Shown: in pieces, positions 53,293-63,382 of the stretch | How the letters are laid out: every line of letters starts with the position of its first letter | How positions within the stretch are numbered: the stretch's first letter is position 1 | Assembly: GCA_051251645.1 (NCBI GenBank) | Contig: JBPOEY010000002.1 | Location: 310,001 to 374,000 of the forward strand | Origin: Litorimonas sp051251645 | GTDB lineage: Bacteria > Pseudomonadota > Alphaproteobacteria > Caulobacterales > Maricaulaceae | DNA length: 64,000 nucleotides | Reading direction: 5' to 3' | Position numbers and translations under genes: made by a program | Notes under the pieces: generated by a model | What the model was told of the DNA's origin: nothing | Database searches by the model: none | Seen by the model: only the letters and a program-made list of their open reading frames with translations

Positions 53293-54450
53293 ATGAGCAT
53301 CGTCCCCATCACGTCGCCCGACCTTACCGCCCCAGAAATATCGTGGTTTTCTGCACTCTGTTCAGATGATTATCAGCAGCTCGGAAAACCCGACCCAGAC
53401 TTAAAATCCAGCTGGTCACATTGCCGCGACATCCTTCTCGAAGCGGAAGCGCAAGGATTCCGCAACATTCTATGCCCCTCATCTTACCAAGTGGGACAAG
53501 ACACGCTGAGCTTCGTCGCGGGCTGTGCACCGCTCACCACCGATATTAATATGTTAGCTGCTGTCCGGTGCGGCGAGATGCAACCAATCATGCTGGCGCG
53601 CACGCTCGCGACGTTGGACCATATGTTAGAAGGTCGCCTGACCGTAAACATTATCAGCTCGGATTTTCCCGGGGAACGCGTCGATAGCGCTTACCGTTAC
53701 CAACGCTCACGCGAAGTCGTTACCATTCTAAAGCAAGCGTGGACGCAAGACGTCATCGATTTTCATGGAGAAATTTACGACTTCACGAACGTCCCAACTA
53801 CGCCCGCAAAACCCTATCAGCAAAATGGCGGCCCCTTGCTCTATTTTGGTGGCTACTCTCCGTCCGCATTGGATTTATGCGGGGAATATTGCGACGTCTA
53901 TTTGATGTGGCCAGAGACCAAAGACCAACTGAGCGCGCGGATGGAAGCCGTCCATGCTGTTGCCGCCGAGCATAACCGAACCCTCGATTACGGGCTGCGC
54001 GCGCATATTATTGTGCGTGATACCGAAGCTGAAGCGCGCGATTATGCCGATTATCTCGTCAATGATCTTAACGATGAATATGGCGCATTAATTCGAGATC
54101 GGGCGCATGACAGCATCAGTTTAGGCGTATCGCACCAAGCGCGAGCTCGCGAGCTCGCCGATCAATATGGTTATATCGAGCCGCATTTATGGACCGGTAT
54201 TGGCCGCGCACGCTCCGGCTGCGGGGCCGCGATTGTCGGCTCGACCGACCAAGTCATGTCCAAGCTGGAAAGCTATATGGCGATGGGCATTCGGTCCTTT
54301 ATTCTATCTGGCTATCCGCATATTGAGGAAAGCCGCCATGTCGGCGCCCGCATCTTGTCACAAATGCCAACATCGTCATTACCCCATGTTTATGGACGCG
54401 TGCCCACGACCATACCCCCGACACCGCTCGGAATAGGACCCCGCACATGA
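53293..54450 (+). CDS. LLM-class flavin-dependent monooxygenase (SsuD/SmoC-like)
   Basis: A 385-residue luciferase-like (alpha/beta)8 enzyme of the alkanesulfonate monooxygenase group, which uses FMNH2 and O2 to cleave C-S bonds. Family features include the segment from about 107 with LDHMLEGRLTVNIISSD, the YRYQRSREVV segment and the PLLYFGGYSPSA segment. In the oxidative sulfoquinovose route, SmoC of this family turns sulfoquinovose into 6-oxo-glucose plus sulfite, and an aldo/keto reductase then makes glucose. The same two genes overlap here by 4 nt. No flavin reductase gene is in the window, so FMNH2 must come from elsewhere. Confidence 0.88.
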   Translation: MSIVPITSPDLTAPEISWFSALCSDDYQQLGKPDPDLKSSWSHCRDILLEAEAQGFRNILCPSSYQVGQDTLSFVAGCAPLTTDINMLAAVRCGEMQPIMLARTLATLDHMLEGRLTVNIISSDFPGERVDSAYRYQRSREVVTILKQAWTQDVIDFHGEIYDFTNVPTTPAKPYQQNGGPLLYFGGYSPSALDLCGEYCDVYLMWPETKDQLSARMEAVHAVAAEHNRTLDYGLRAHIIVRDTEAEARDYADYLVNDLNDEYGALIRDRAHDSISLGVSHQARARELADQYGYIEPHLWTGIGRARSGCGAAIVGSTDQVMSKLESYMAMGIRSFILSGYPHIEESRHVGARILSQMPTSSLPHVYGRVPTTIPPTPLGIGPRT

Positions 54451-55343
54451 TGACCCGTTGCCGCCTCACGCCTAATCTTGATATATCGCGGATCGTCTAT
54501 GGTCTTTGGCGCTTAACCGAAGATCCAGCGCATACAACGGCGCTCGCACACGCCAAGATCGAAGCCTGTCTCGCGCAGGGCATTACGACGCTGGACCAGG
54601 CCGATATTTATGGCGACTATGCGTGTGAGGAAGCCTTAGGCGACGTCTTCGGCACGACGCCTATGCTACGCGACCAAGTCGAAATCGTGACGAAATGTGG
54701 GATCGTTGCACCTGTGGGCCGCTATGCCGATGCCCGGGTGAAATATTACGACACTTCATCGGCGCACATAAACCAATCGGTCGAAACGTCTTTGCGCCTG
54801 ATGAAAACAGACCGCATTGATCTCCTCCTCATCCATCGCCCAGACCCATTTATGGATCCCGAAGACACAGGCCGTGCGCTCGACGCCTTGGTGGAGAGCG
54901 GCAAAGTTAAAGCCGTTGGGGTCTCTAATTTCAAGCCGCACGATATGGCACTGCTTTCATCCGCGATGTCGCAGCCACTGGTGACCAATCAAATCGAGAT
55001 TAGCCTAACCGCGAGCGACAGTTTAACCAATGGCGATCTGGCCTATTTGCAACAGCATAATATCCCCGCGATGGCATGGTCCCCTTTAGGGGGCGGCACA
55101 TTGTTCGACGTAGGTCACGCAGACCTCCTGGCCCGCATTCGGGAGCTGGCGATTGAGCACGGCACGGACGCCGCCGCGATTGCCTTTGCATGGTTGCTCG
55201 CCCATCCAGCGGGGATCATCCCCATCGTCGGCACCAATGCGCTGGACCGGATCCAAACAATTAGCACGGCGCTATCCATCGATATGGACCGCGAAACTTG
55301 GTTCGAGCTTTACAGCCTCGGTAAAGGTCATGAAGTTCCGTAG
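54447..55343 (+). CDS. Aldo/keto reductase (SmoB-like candidate)
   Basis: A 298-residue (beta/alpha)8 NADPH-dependent reductase of the YdhF-like group. The catalytic tetrad is visible as D50, Y55, K83 and H130 (LLIHRP), and the late SPLGGG and cofactor loop segments are present. Overlap with the monooxygenase (ATGA) and a 9-nt gap to the symporter indicate one operon. The SMO pathway needs exactly such an enzyme to reduce 6-oxo-glucose to glucose. Other aldehyde substrates are possible. Confidence 0.88.
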   Translation: MMTRCRLTPNLDISRIVYGLWRLTEDPAHTTALAHAKIEACLAQGITTLDQADIYGDYACEEALGDVFGTTPMLRDQVEIVTKCGIVAPVGRYADARVKYYDTSSAHINQSVETSLRLMKTDRIDLLLIHRPDPFMDPEDTGRALDALVESGKVKAVGVSNFKPHDMALLSSAMSQPLVTNQIEISLTASDSLTNGDLAYLQQHNIPAMAWSPLGGGTLFDVGHADLLARIRELAIEHGTDAAAIAFAWLLAHPAGIIPIVGTNALDRIQTISTALSIDMDRETWFELYSLGKGHEVP

Positions 55344-55352
55344 GACAATGAG

Positions 55353-56975
55353 ATGAGCGCCGCCGCCGTCTTCCTCGTCCTTGCAAGCTGCGCCGTCTTT
55401 ATGATTGGCGTCGCCTACCTCTCCTACCGATCGGCGCGGACTGAAGTCGGCACAAGCGACGGTTACTTCCTTGCTGGACGCAATTTGGGGGGCCTGTTCA
55501 TCGCAGGGTCACTCCTGCTCACGAACCTATCGGCGGAACAGCTCATTGGCCTGAACGGCTCAGCTTACGGCTATAATATGTCGAGCATGGCGTGGGAAGT
55601 GACGGCCGCCATTTCGACGATTGCTATGGCGATGATTTTTCTGCCACGCTATCTCAAAGGCGCCTTCACGACGCTGCCAGAGTTCCTCAACAATCGTTAC
55701 GACCCAGACGTACGGCGGCTCTCCGTCATGCTGTTTATGCTCGGCTATGGCCTCGTGACAATCCCGTCTGTTCTCTATTCCGGCTCGATTGCCGTCATCA
55801 AAATTTTCGACGTCCCGACCTTGCTCGGACTGTCAGAGTTTGGGGGGCTTGTCGCGACCGTGCTTTTGATCGGCGGCGTTGGTGCGCTTTATGCTGTCTT
55901 TGGCGGTCTAAAAGCCGTCGCCGTGTCAGACACGATCAATGGGCTCGGCTTGTTGATTGTCGGCATCCTCGTGCTCTGCCTTGGGCTGAACGCGCTCGGG
56001 AATGGTGATATGGGCGAAGGCGTGTCGCGCCTACTCACGGACCATCCTGAAAAATTAAACGCCATTGGCGACCAAGACGCTCCGACGCCGTTTGGCACGC
56101 TCTTTACGGGCATGCTGATTGCCAACCTGTTTTATTGGTGCACCAACCAATATGTCATTCAACGGACATTGGCCGCACGCAGTTTGGCCGAAGGACAAAA
56201 AGGTGTGCTCTTGTCCGGTTTCTTTAAGCTGCTCGTCCCGATCTTCATGATGATCCCGGGCGTTATTGCCTATCACCTCTACGGACCAAGCCTAAGCTCG
56301 ATTGACTTAGCCTTCCCAACTTTGGTGCAAGACCTCCTCCCAATTTGGCTAATGGGTTTCTTCCTCGCGGTTCTGCTCGGCGCGGTATTCAGCTCGTTCA
56401 ACTCTTTGATTAACAGTGCCGCAACCCTGTTCGTGCTCGATATTTACGCCCCTTCACGCAAAGTTCCGATGTCAGACAGGCAAACTGTGCGCGTTGCCAT
56501 GATCGCCAGCGTCGTGATCGCCGTTATGTCATTTGCGATCGCACCCTTGCTGTATCTAGCACCGCAAGGCCTATGGCAGATCATCCGAATTTTCACCGGC
56601 TTTTATAATATCCCCATTGTGACCATCGTCCTCTTCGCGCTTTTCGCCAAGAACCCGTCAGCCATTGGGGCAAAACTTGTTATCGGCTTTCATATCATCG
56701 CCTATGGCTTGTTGAAATTTGTGTTTGACGACATCGTGACGCTTCATTTCCTGCATCTTTACGCACTCTTATTCTTGGCAGAATCCCTCATCATGATAGC
56801 CGCGATGAAAATCTCGCGCAAAGCACTGAATAGCGATCATAGAGCTGAAACCACCCCCGGCCCCTTAGTCGATTTAACGCCGTGGAAGCATGCTGTTTCT
56901 GTCTCGTTAATGCTCGCAGGTGGTGTGATTCTAATTTATGTGTTGTTTTCGCCGCTCGGAATAGCGACGTATTAG
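55353..56975 (+). CDS. Sodium:solute symporter (SSS/SLC5 family)
   Basis: A 540-residue membrane protein with about 14 helices. Typical SSS segments are the unwound first core helix (GSLLLTNLSAEQLIGLNG), GGLKAVAVSDTINGLG and the conserved FSSFNSLINSAATLF region. It is related to the sugar/inositol branch of SLC5 rather than to proline carriers, and has a long C-terminal tail with an extra helix. As the third gene of the operon it probably imports sulfoquinovose or its glyceryl glycoside. Confidence 0.88.
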   Translation: MSAAAVFLVLASCAVFMIGVAYLSYRSARTEVGTSDGYFLAGRNLGGLFIAGSLLLTNLSAEQLIGLNGSAYGYNMSSMAWEVTAAISTIAMAMIFLPRYLKGAFTTLPEFLNNRYDPDVRRLSVMLFMLGYGLVTIPSVLYSGSIAVIKIFDVPTLLGLSEFGGLVATVLLIGGVGALYAVFGGLKAVAVSDTINGLGLLIVGILVLCLGLNALGNGDMGEGVSRLLTDHPEKLNAIGDQDAPTPFGTLFTGMLIANLFYWCTNQYVIQRTLAARSLAEGQKGVLLSGFFKLLVPIFMMIPGVIAYHLYGPSLSSIDLAFPTLVQDLLPIWLMGFFLAVLLGAVFSSFNSLINSAATLFVLDIYAPSRKVPMSDRQTVRVAMIASVVIAVMSFAIAPLLYLAPQGLWQIIRIFTGFYNIPIVTIVLFALFAKNPSAIGAKLVIGFHIIAYGLLKFVFDDIVTLHFLHLYALLFLAESLIMIAAMKISRKALNSDHRAETTPGPLVDLTPWKHAVSVSLMLAGGVILIYVLFSPLGIATY

Positions 56976-57208
56976 GTGTCGTCTGAGTAACGGCCGTGTC
57001 AGGCAAAATACGTTTCGCAATTCTTCTATAGTTTCCGCTACAAGCTTGAAAAACCGCCAGCCCCGGAAACCACCTTGCCACTGCCTATTGGACTGCCCTA
57101 CAAGACGTTCATAACTGCCAAGCTCTCACTTAAATAGCAGACCACCTCATAGAGACAGGTCAGAGTTATAAGCACCGTAATGCCAACATAAACATTTAAG
57201 ATATAATT

Positions 57209-58189
57209 ATGAGCATTCTTGTTACTGGCGTTGCTGGATTTATTGGATCACATGTTGCCCACGCTCTGCTGAACAGGGGCGAAAAGGTTATCGGTATCGA
57301 TAATCTTAATAGCTACTACACACCCAAACTCAAAATTGACAGGTTAGACGGTTTGAAGGCGACCGCAGGGTTTTCTTTTCATAAGGTTGATCTGGTGGAT
57401 GAAAGTGCTTTGCAGGCACTCTTCAAAGCAAATGAAATCAAGGCTATCATTCATCTCGCTGCGCAAGCCGGTGTGCGCCATTCGATCAAAAACCCTCGTA
57501 CCTACACGCAATCTAACCTTGTCGGCCATTGCAATATTTTAGAAATGGCCCGTCAGTATGACATAGCGAATACTGTCTATGCCTCATCCTCTTCGGTCTA
57601 TGGCGGGAATGTAAAGGTTCCTTTTAGCGAAACAGACATAACGGACGCACCGGTTTCATTCTATGCCGCCACAAAAAAGTCGAATGAACTGCTGTCGCAC
57701 TCTTATGCAAAACTCTACGGTTTATCTCTGACAGGACTTCGGCTTTTTACAGTGTATGGTCCCCTAGGGCGGCCTGATATGGCCTATTGGATTTTTTCAG
57801 AAAAGATAAAAAAGAACGACCCCATCCATGTTTTCAACAATGGGGAGATGCGCAGAGACTTCACCTTTATTACTGATATCGTCGATGGCATTTTGGCCGC
57901 ACTTGATCGACCCGTTTCCAAACTTGGCCTCGTTATTCCTCACCGCATTTACAATCTCGGCAATGATCGCCCTGAACAGTTGATGGATATGATTGATATT
58001 ATCGAATCCGCCCTCGGTCAGAAAGCGGAAAAACGGTTTGAGCCTATGCAAAAAGGGGATGTTCAACAAACTTGGGCCGATATCGAACGGGCGAGGGCTG
58101 AACTCGATTACGCCCCAAAGGTCAGTCTGGAGGACGGTCTCAACAGATTTGTGGAATGGTACCAAGATAGATGGATACGTTATCTTTGA
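57209..58189 (+). CDS. UDP-glucuronate 4-epimerase-like enzyme
   Basis: A 326-residue short-chain extended dehydrogenase/epimerase. TGVAGFIGSH (6-15) binds NAD; the catalytic Ser/Tyr/Lys are in SSSVYG and FYAATKKSNE. The MRRDFTFITDIVDGI segment is typical of the CapI/LspL group that converts UDP-glucuronate to UDP-galacturonate for capsule or LPS. It is followed by a 267-bp spacer with no feature, then convergent galE. Confidence 0.88.
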   Translation: MSILVTGVAGFIGSHVAHALLNRGEKVIGIDNLNSYYTPKLKIDRLDGLKATAGFSFHKVDLVDESALQALFKANEIKAIIHLAAQAGVRHSIKNPRTYTQSNLVGHCNILEMARQYDIANTVYASSSSVYGGNVKVPFSETDITDAPVSFYAATKKSNELLSHSYAKLYGLSLTGLRLFTVYGPLGRPDMAYWIFSEKIKKNDPIHVFNNGEMRRDFTFITDIVDGILAALDRPVSKLGLVIPHRIYNLGNDRPEQLMDMIDIIESALGQKAEKRFEPMQKGDVQQTWADIERARAELDYAPKVSLEDGLNRFVEWYQDRWIRYL

Positions 58190-58456
58190 AGTTTTTACCT
58201 CTAATGTCTTTCTCCACTTCATTCAGCAGGTAACACGATTCCAACCACGCCCTTGGTAGTTACTCGAGACAAACCTGAGGCCCACTATACACAGTTGCAG
58301 TTAAAATATTTGACCCTGACCTCGACGTCAAAACCGTAAATAGCCTAATTTTTTCAGGCGCTGTCTATCGTAAGTGCAAACTCTAAGGTGTGGACGTTGG
58401 CGATATTATAGGGAGGTTTGGGGAATGCAGTTTAAGTCAGCGGGGCTTCAACTGGG

Positions 58457-59485
58457 CTACGCTTGCTCATACCCATAAGGATTTTGTGATTGCCAGTTCC
58501 AATGGTCGGCACACATATCTTGCAAGGTACGGCTTGCGGACCAATCCAGCAAAGATTTGGCTAAACTCGGATCTGCAAAATAGCTTGCAAGATCGCCTTC
58601 ACGCCGCGGCTTGACGATATGCGGGAGTGCTTTTCCTGATGCACGAGAAAATTCAGCCAGGACTTCAAGCACTGAGTATCCTCGGCCCGTCCCTAAATTG
58701 ACTGTCATAACCCCGCTATTCTTCTCCAAATATTGGAGCGCTGAAACATGACCCGCCGCCAAATCTACGACATGGATATAATCTCTGATCCCCGTTCCAT
58801 CTGGCGTATCATAGTCATTTCCCCAAACATTTAATGCCTCGCGGCGGCCTGATGCCACCTGAGCAATAAAGGGGACTAGATTGTTGGGAACGCCCGTTGG
58901 GCTTTCCCCAATCAATCCAGACTCATGACTGCCGCACGGGTTAAAATATCGTAAAATAGAGATGGACCACTCTGGGTCACTCTTATGTAAGTCTCGTAGA
59001 ATATGCTCCACCATCAGCTTAGTCTGACCATAAGGATTCATCGCCGAAAGTGGATGCTCTTCTGTCAGAGGTAGAAATTCCGGCTCACCGTAAACAGTTG
59101 CAGATGAACTAAAGACAATGTTTTTTACGTTTTGCGCCTTCATGGCCTTCAAGACTGTGAGCGTTCCTGAAACATTTGCTTCATAATAAGAAAGAGGGTT
59201 TTCACTAGACTCCCCTACGGCCTTAAGCCCAGCAAAATGGATCACGCTTTCGCACGAATATTCTTTCAAGGCAGCTTCAACATGGACCTGATCAGCAATG
59301 TCGCCTCGGATCACCGGGAATGATTTTCCCGTCAACTCTCTAACGCGCTCGCAAGCCACCTCTGAACTATTCGAAAAATTATCAAATACAACGACCTCAT
59401 ATCCGCTTTCAATTAAGTCTACACAGGTATGAGTGCCAATATATCCTGCACCGCCTAAGACTAAAATTGACTTTGAGGTCTGCAT
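58457..59485 (-). CDS. galE: UDP-glucose 4-epimerase
   Basis: A protein of about 342 residues that interconverts UDP-glucose and UDP-galactose. VLGGAGYIGTH is the NAD site; SSSATVYG and NPYGQTKLMVE provide catalytic Ser, Tyr and Lys; the FNPCGSHESG and LVPFIAQV segments are diagnostic for GalE. I chose the ATG at 59485 (MQTSKSILVLG), 11 codons inside the longest frame, to match family length. It stands alone on the minus strand. Confidence 0.92.
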   Translation of the reverse strand: MQTSKSILVLGGAGYIGTHTCVDLIESGYEVVVFDNFSNSSEVACERVRELTGKSFPVIRGDIADQVHVEAALKEYSCESVIHFAGLKAVGESSENPLSYYEANVSGTLTVLKAMKAQNVKNIVFSSSATVYGEPEFLPLTEEHPLSAMNPYGQTKLMVEHILRDLHKSDPEWSISILRYFNPCGSHESGLIGESPTGVPNNLVPFIAQVASGRREALNVWGNDYDTPDGTGIRDYIHVVDLAAGHVSALQYLEKNSGVMTVNLGTGRGYSVLEVLAEFSRASGKALPHIVKPRREGDLASYFADPSLAKSLLDWSASRTLQDMCADHWNWQSQNPYGYEQA

Positions 59486-59711
59486 ACACCGTCCAATTTT
59501 AGATAAAGGCAAAGACATATCAAGGGTGTCAAATCCAAACGGCTGTTAAATTACACGCCTAAATTTCGCAACTGAATAGAGGTTCACTTCACGCGTCGAA
59601 CCTCCTCGATGTTGAAGCGACCCGGTCTTTCAAAATCGAAACTTTGATAGGACAATAGCCCTAAACTTCAGAAGTTTACCCTTTTGATTTCAATGGATAG
59701 CACGATAAACT

Positions 59712-60812
59712 CTAAATAAGCTTATCAGCTTTCGCGTCTTTCAGCTGCGTAACGACTTTCTTCACGTGCTGTGCATGGTCCAGATTAATCACAAGTACGG
59801 AATCCTCAGTCGCAATAACCGCTAAGTTCGAAACGCCAACCGTCGCCACAAAAGGTCCCGAGGAGCGCAGCAGAACGTTTGAGGAATCAACCTTACTCGT
59901 ATTGGTCTCTGCGCAATAACCGTCTGTGACGGCGGGACCGCCCATATTTATTTCATGTTCCCACACCGCGCGCCATGATCCGATATCATTCCAGCCAATA
60001 TCAACAGGACCAACAAGGCTGATATTTGAAGCCTTTTCCATGATCGCATAGTCAAAGGACTCGCTGCGGCATTTGTCAAAACTCGCGCCATCAAGGAAAA
60101 TAAGGTTGTCGACTGTTTTGGCCTCATCAAAGGCCTGCTGCACATTTTCAAGAATGTCAGAGGCATGGTCGGCAAAGGCCGCTATAATCACGCTAGGTTT
60201 GAACAAGAAAATCCCGGCATTCCAAAAATAGCTGCCATCAGCGAGATAGTCTTTAGCCGTTTCGAGATCAGGTTTTTCGACGAATTCAACAATCGCACGG
60301 CTTACATCCCCAGACTCTTCGCCCGCTTTAATATAGCCATAGCCTGTCTCTGGATGCGTTGGCCGAATACCGAATGTCACTATATTCCCAGCTAATGCGC
60401 TCACACCACCGGATTTGATATAATTCCAAAACGCCGGCACATCACCAATATAGTGATCGGCTGGCAACAAAAGCACAAGCGCCTCTGGGTCCGCGTCGGC
60501 CAAAGCCAGTCCAATGGTGGCCGCAACGGCGGCTGTATTTTTCGCGAGCGGTTCAAGGATAACCATATGTGGTTTGATACCAATGTCTTCACATTGGGAA
60601 ACAACCAGGTCTTTATGAGAGGATGAGCAAACAAAACTTGGCGGCGCAATATCGACGTCCTCTGCCATGCCGCCGCGAACAGCCGTTTCCTGCAGCATCG
60701 ATAGGTCCGACACGATCTTATGAAACTGCTTTGGCTGTGACTTTGTTGACATAGGCCAAAGACGCGTGCCTGCACCCCCACACATAACAAATGGGTAAAT
60801 TTTAAAGGCCAA
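59712..60812 (-). CDS. manC: Mannose-1-phosphate guanylyltransferase
   Basis: An enzyme of about 366 residues that makes GDP-mannose from mannose-1-phosphate and GTP. The nucleotide-binding signature VMCGGAGTRLWPMS, the LLLPADHYI segment, FVEKPD and WNAGIFLF are all present. No C-terminal isomerase domain follows. The frame opens at GTG 60836, but GGAG lies just before a TTG at 60812, giving MAFKIYPFVM as in homologues; I prefer this start. It is divergent from manB and supplies the Gmd substrate. Confidence 0.88.
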   Translation of the reverse strand: MAFKIYPFVMCGGAGTRLWPMSTKSQPKQFHKIVSDLSMLQETAVRGGMAEDVDIAPPSFVCSSSHKDLVVSQCEDIGIKPHMVILEPLAKNTAAVAATIGLALADADPEALVLLLPADHYIGDVPAFWNYIKSGGVSALAGNIVTFGIRPTHPETGYGYIKAGEESGDVSRAIVEFVEKPDLETAKDYLADGSYFWNAGIFLFKPSVIIAAFADHASDILENVQQAFDEAKTVDNLIFLDGASFDKCRSESFDYAIMEKASNISLVGPVDIGWNDIGSWRAVWEHEINMGGPAVTDGYCAETNTSKVDSSNVLLRSSGPFVATVGVSNLAVIATEDSVLVINLDHAQHVKKVVTQLKDAKADKLI

Positions 60813-61067
60813 AACACTCTCTCCAGTCAACGACACTCAATATATTAGGACCGCATACACCCCCTTGTCCCAAGAGATGAAACGCATATCCAGATTGTAC
60901 AAACCATGCCAGATATTTTCGAATTTATCCTTGTAACACAAATATTTGACGATAAAATCGTGAACAATAGACGGCACAAAGACTTCACTTACACTTTACA
61001 GTAACGAAGACAAACCAGTCTCAGGACAGGTCAATGCCCGTCGGTCCAAATTGGTAAGTGATACACT

Positions 61068-62588
61068 ATGATACGTAATCCCCGCTCTGACATCAGCGCC
61101 AATACGATTGAGTTTGAAACCCTCCCACTCGTGAAGCCAACAGGCTTTCGCGAGTATGACGCACGGTGGTGGTTTGGTCTACCGAGCGAAGAGAAGCCCT
61201 CCGAGCTAAACCTCTATGGCGTACAAGCCCTCGGCGAAGGTTTGGGAACATTGATGCATGAACGTGGCGTCGAGCCAAATATTGCGGTTGGCCATGACTT
61301 TCGTCACTACTCTCTCGGCATTAAAATGGCGCTCACAGCTGGCTTGATGAACGCGGGAATTAATGTGAACGACATTGGTTTGGCGCTTTCGCCGATGGCC
61401 TATTTTGCCCAATTTCATCTGAATTGCGCAGGCGTTGCCATGGTTACCGCCTCGCACAATTCGAATGGTTGGACTGGTGTGAAGATGGGCATTCAAGCCC
61501 CACTCACCTTTGGTCCGGATGAAATGGCGCGTCTCAAAGAGATCGTTCTTAACGGCAAGAGCGTTGCACGCGCAGGCGGCTCCTACCGCTATATTGAGGG
61601 TGTCCGCGAAGCCTATATTGCTGACCTTACGAAAGGCGTAAAACTCTCCCGCCCTATCCGTGTTGTCGCGGCCTGCGGCAATGGCACAGCGGGGGCTTTT
61701 GCGGAAGAAACACTCAAGCGCATTGGCGCCGATGTTGTTCCTGTCGAATGTGATTTGGATTGGAGTTTCCCGAACTACAATCCAAACCCTGAAGCCATGG
61801 AAATGTTGCATGCGATGCGGGATGCCTGCCTTGAGAATAAAGCAGAAGTTGCACTTGGGTTTGATGGCGACGGTGACCGTTGCGGTGTTGTCGACAATAC
61901 TGGCGAAGAAATTTTTGCTGATAAAGTCGGTGTTATGTTGGCGCGTGACCTTTCCGCCATTCACGAAAATGCACAGTTTGTAGTCGATGTGAAATCCACC
62001 GGGCTATATCACACAGACCCCGTCCTAAAAGCCAATGGCGCAAAGACGGACTATTACAAAACGGGTCATAGTTACATCAAACGCCGCGTTCACGAATTAG
62101 ATGCGCTCGTCGGGTTTGAGAAATCAGGCCATTATTTCTTTAACGCGCCGCTTGGCCGTGGATATGATGATGGCCTCGTCTCGGCCATCGCGATTCTGCA
62201 AATGCTTGATCGCAATCCTAGCAAAACCATGGCGGACCTCCGCGAAGCCCTGCCGAAAACATGGGGGTCGCCGACGATGAGCCCTTATTGTGCGGATGAA
62301 GAAAAATATGGGGTGATGGAGGATATCGTCGCTACCGCGAAAGCCGACGCCGAAGCCGGTGTCAGAATATTAGGCCAAGAAATCGTCGATGTGAACACTG
62401 TCAATGGCGTCCGATTAACGCTCGAGGATGGAACGTGGGGCTTGATGCGCGCTAGTTCGAACACGCCTAACCTTGTGGTTGTTGTCGAAAGTCCCGTATC
62501 CGAAGAGAACATGGTCGGTATGTTCCGCGAAATCGAAAGTCGCTTGGCGAAATACCCTGAAATCGGTGAATTTGATCAGAAAATTTAG
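61068..62588 (+). CDS. manB: Phosphomannomutase/phosphoglucomutase
   Basis: A 506-residue alpha-D-phosphohexomutase. The active serine is S129 in TASHNSNGWTG, the metal loop is GFDGDGDR with D266, D268 and D270, the sugar loop GFEKSGHYF and the phosphate loop RASSNTPNL. It converts mannose-6-phosphate to mannose-1-phosphate (and probably glucose phosphates). Divergent from manC across 231 bp; its stop region meets the decayed fucose synthase. Confidence 0.92.
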   Translation: MIRNPRSDISANTIEFETLPLVKPTGFREYDARWWFGLPSEEKPSELNLYGVQALGEGLGTLMHERGVEPNIAVGHDFRHYSLGIKMALTAGLMNAGINVNDIGLALSPMAYFAQFHLNCAGVAMVTASHNSNGWTGVKMGIQAPLTFGPDEMARLKEIVLNGKSVARAGGSYRYIEGVREAYIADLTKGVKLSRPIRVVAACGNGTAGAFAEETLKRIGADVVPVECDLDWSFPNYNPNPEAMEMLHAMRDACLENKAEVALGFDGDGDRCGVVDNTGEEIFADKVGVMLARDLSAIHENAQFVVDVKSTGLYHTDPVLKANGAKTDYYKTGHSYIKRRVHELDALVGFEKSGHYFFNAPLGRGYDDGLVSAIAILQMLDRNPSKTMADLREALPKTWGSPTMSPYCADEEKYGVMEDIVATAKADAEAGVRILGQEIVDVNTVNGVRLTLEDGTWGLMRASSNTPNLVVVVESPVSEENMVGMFREIESRLAKYPEIGEFDQKI

Positions 62589-63381
62589 ACCCTAAACCTT
62601 CTGATCCGCAGGACATCGTAGTTATAATAAGTATCATGAAACACCGATATCGCATTGATCAGGCCGTCTTCAAGCTGACGCGTCGGAGCCCACTCTAGAG
62701 CAGCCATACGCGTATTCGACATAAGCCTACGGGCGTTGCATCTGGCTTCAACGTGTCCTTTGTCAGCTCGCCCGTCAAGCCAACCAACTTCATGATCAGA
62801 CACGCCAAACCTTCGATTGGAATAACGTGAGAGTTTTCAAAGTGATAATTATCACCCGGTCCATATAGATTTGTCAGCATCGCAGAAATCAAATCACTTC
62901 CATGTTGCTGACGATAGGCCTGACACAGTTTAATACCTGTAATCTAAGCAATGGCGCACCACTCATTTGTAAGCTCAAGCGCATCAGAGAGTAGCGAACT
63001 CCCCATGATCAGCTGGTTTGCGAGTTTTGGATAAATGCAGAATAACCCTAAAAACAACAACCACTCTGTCCCAATTGTATGGGTTTGTGAATGATGTTGG
63101 ATGTAATCGCGACGTTGTCTAAGAGAAAGTCAGCGGCGTAGACAGAATTCGCATGTATTCCGCCAACCTTAGCCGCCGCCTAAAATATGGCATCTGGCTT
63201 ATTTGCGGCCATCCAAACGTCAACAGCAGCTTTGTCTTTCAAGTCCAGCTCCGACCGTGTGGCCGTAAGAACTTCAGCAACATTTTCATTTTCCAATCAG
63301 CGAACAATCGCCGATCCAACCATGCCACGATGGCCCGCAACCCAGACCCGTTTTCCGGTCAGGTCGTAGGGTTTTAGTCAT
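62585..63381 (-). pseudogene. Decayed GDP-L-fucose synthase (fcl/wcaG)
   Basis: The reading frames on the minus strand reconstruct an Fcl protein: TGKRVWVAGHRGMVGSAIV, SELDLKDKAAVD, AAAKVGGIHANS, CIYPKLANQ, LELTNEWCAIA, IKLCQAYRQQHGSDLISAM, NLYGPGDNYHFENSHVIP, VGLTGELTKDTLKPDATP and LEDGL. The order is kept, but there is an extra C after codon 4, at least three nonsense codons (a TGA after SAIV, TAGs replacing codons after DAIF and CAIA), a deletion of roughly 85 codons after ENSHVIP and a further frameshift. It starts just after the gmd stop, so gmd-fcl was once an operon. The product cannot be functional. Confidence 0.88.
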
Positions 63382-63382
63382 G

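Noticed and set aside
55353..56975. Symporter as a proline (PutP) carrier
   Set aside because: Core helices resemble the sugar/inositol SLC5 branch and the operon context is sugar-related.
61206..61964. 252-codon minus-strand frame opposite manB
   Set aside because: Covers the catalytic serine and metal loops of manB on the other strand; shadow frame.
62585..62892. Two short minus-strand frames as independent small genes
   Set aside because: Both are pieces of the same GDP-L-fucose synthase, so they are reported as one pseudogene.
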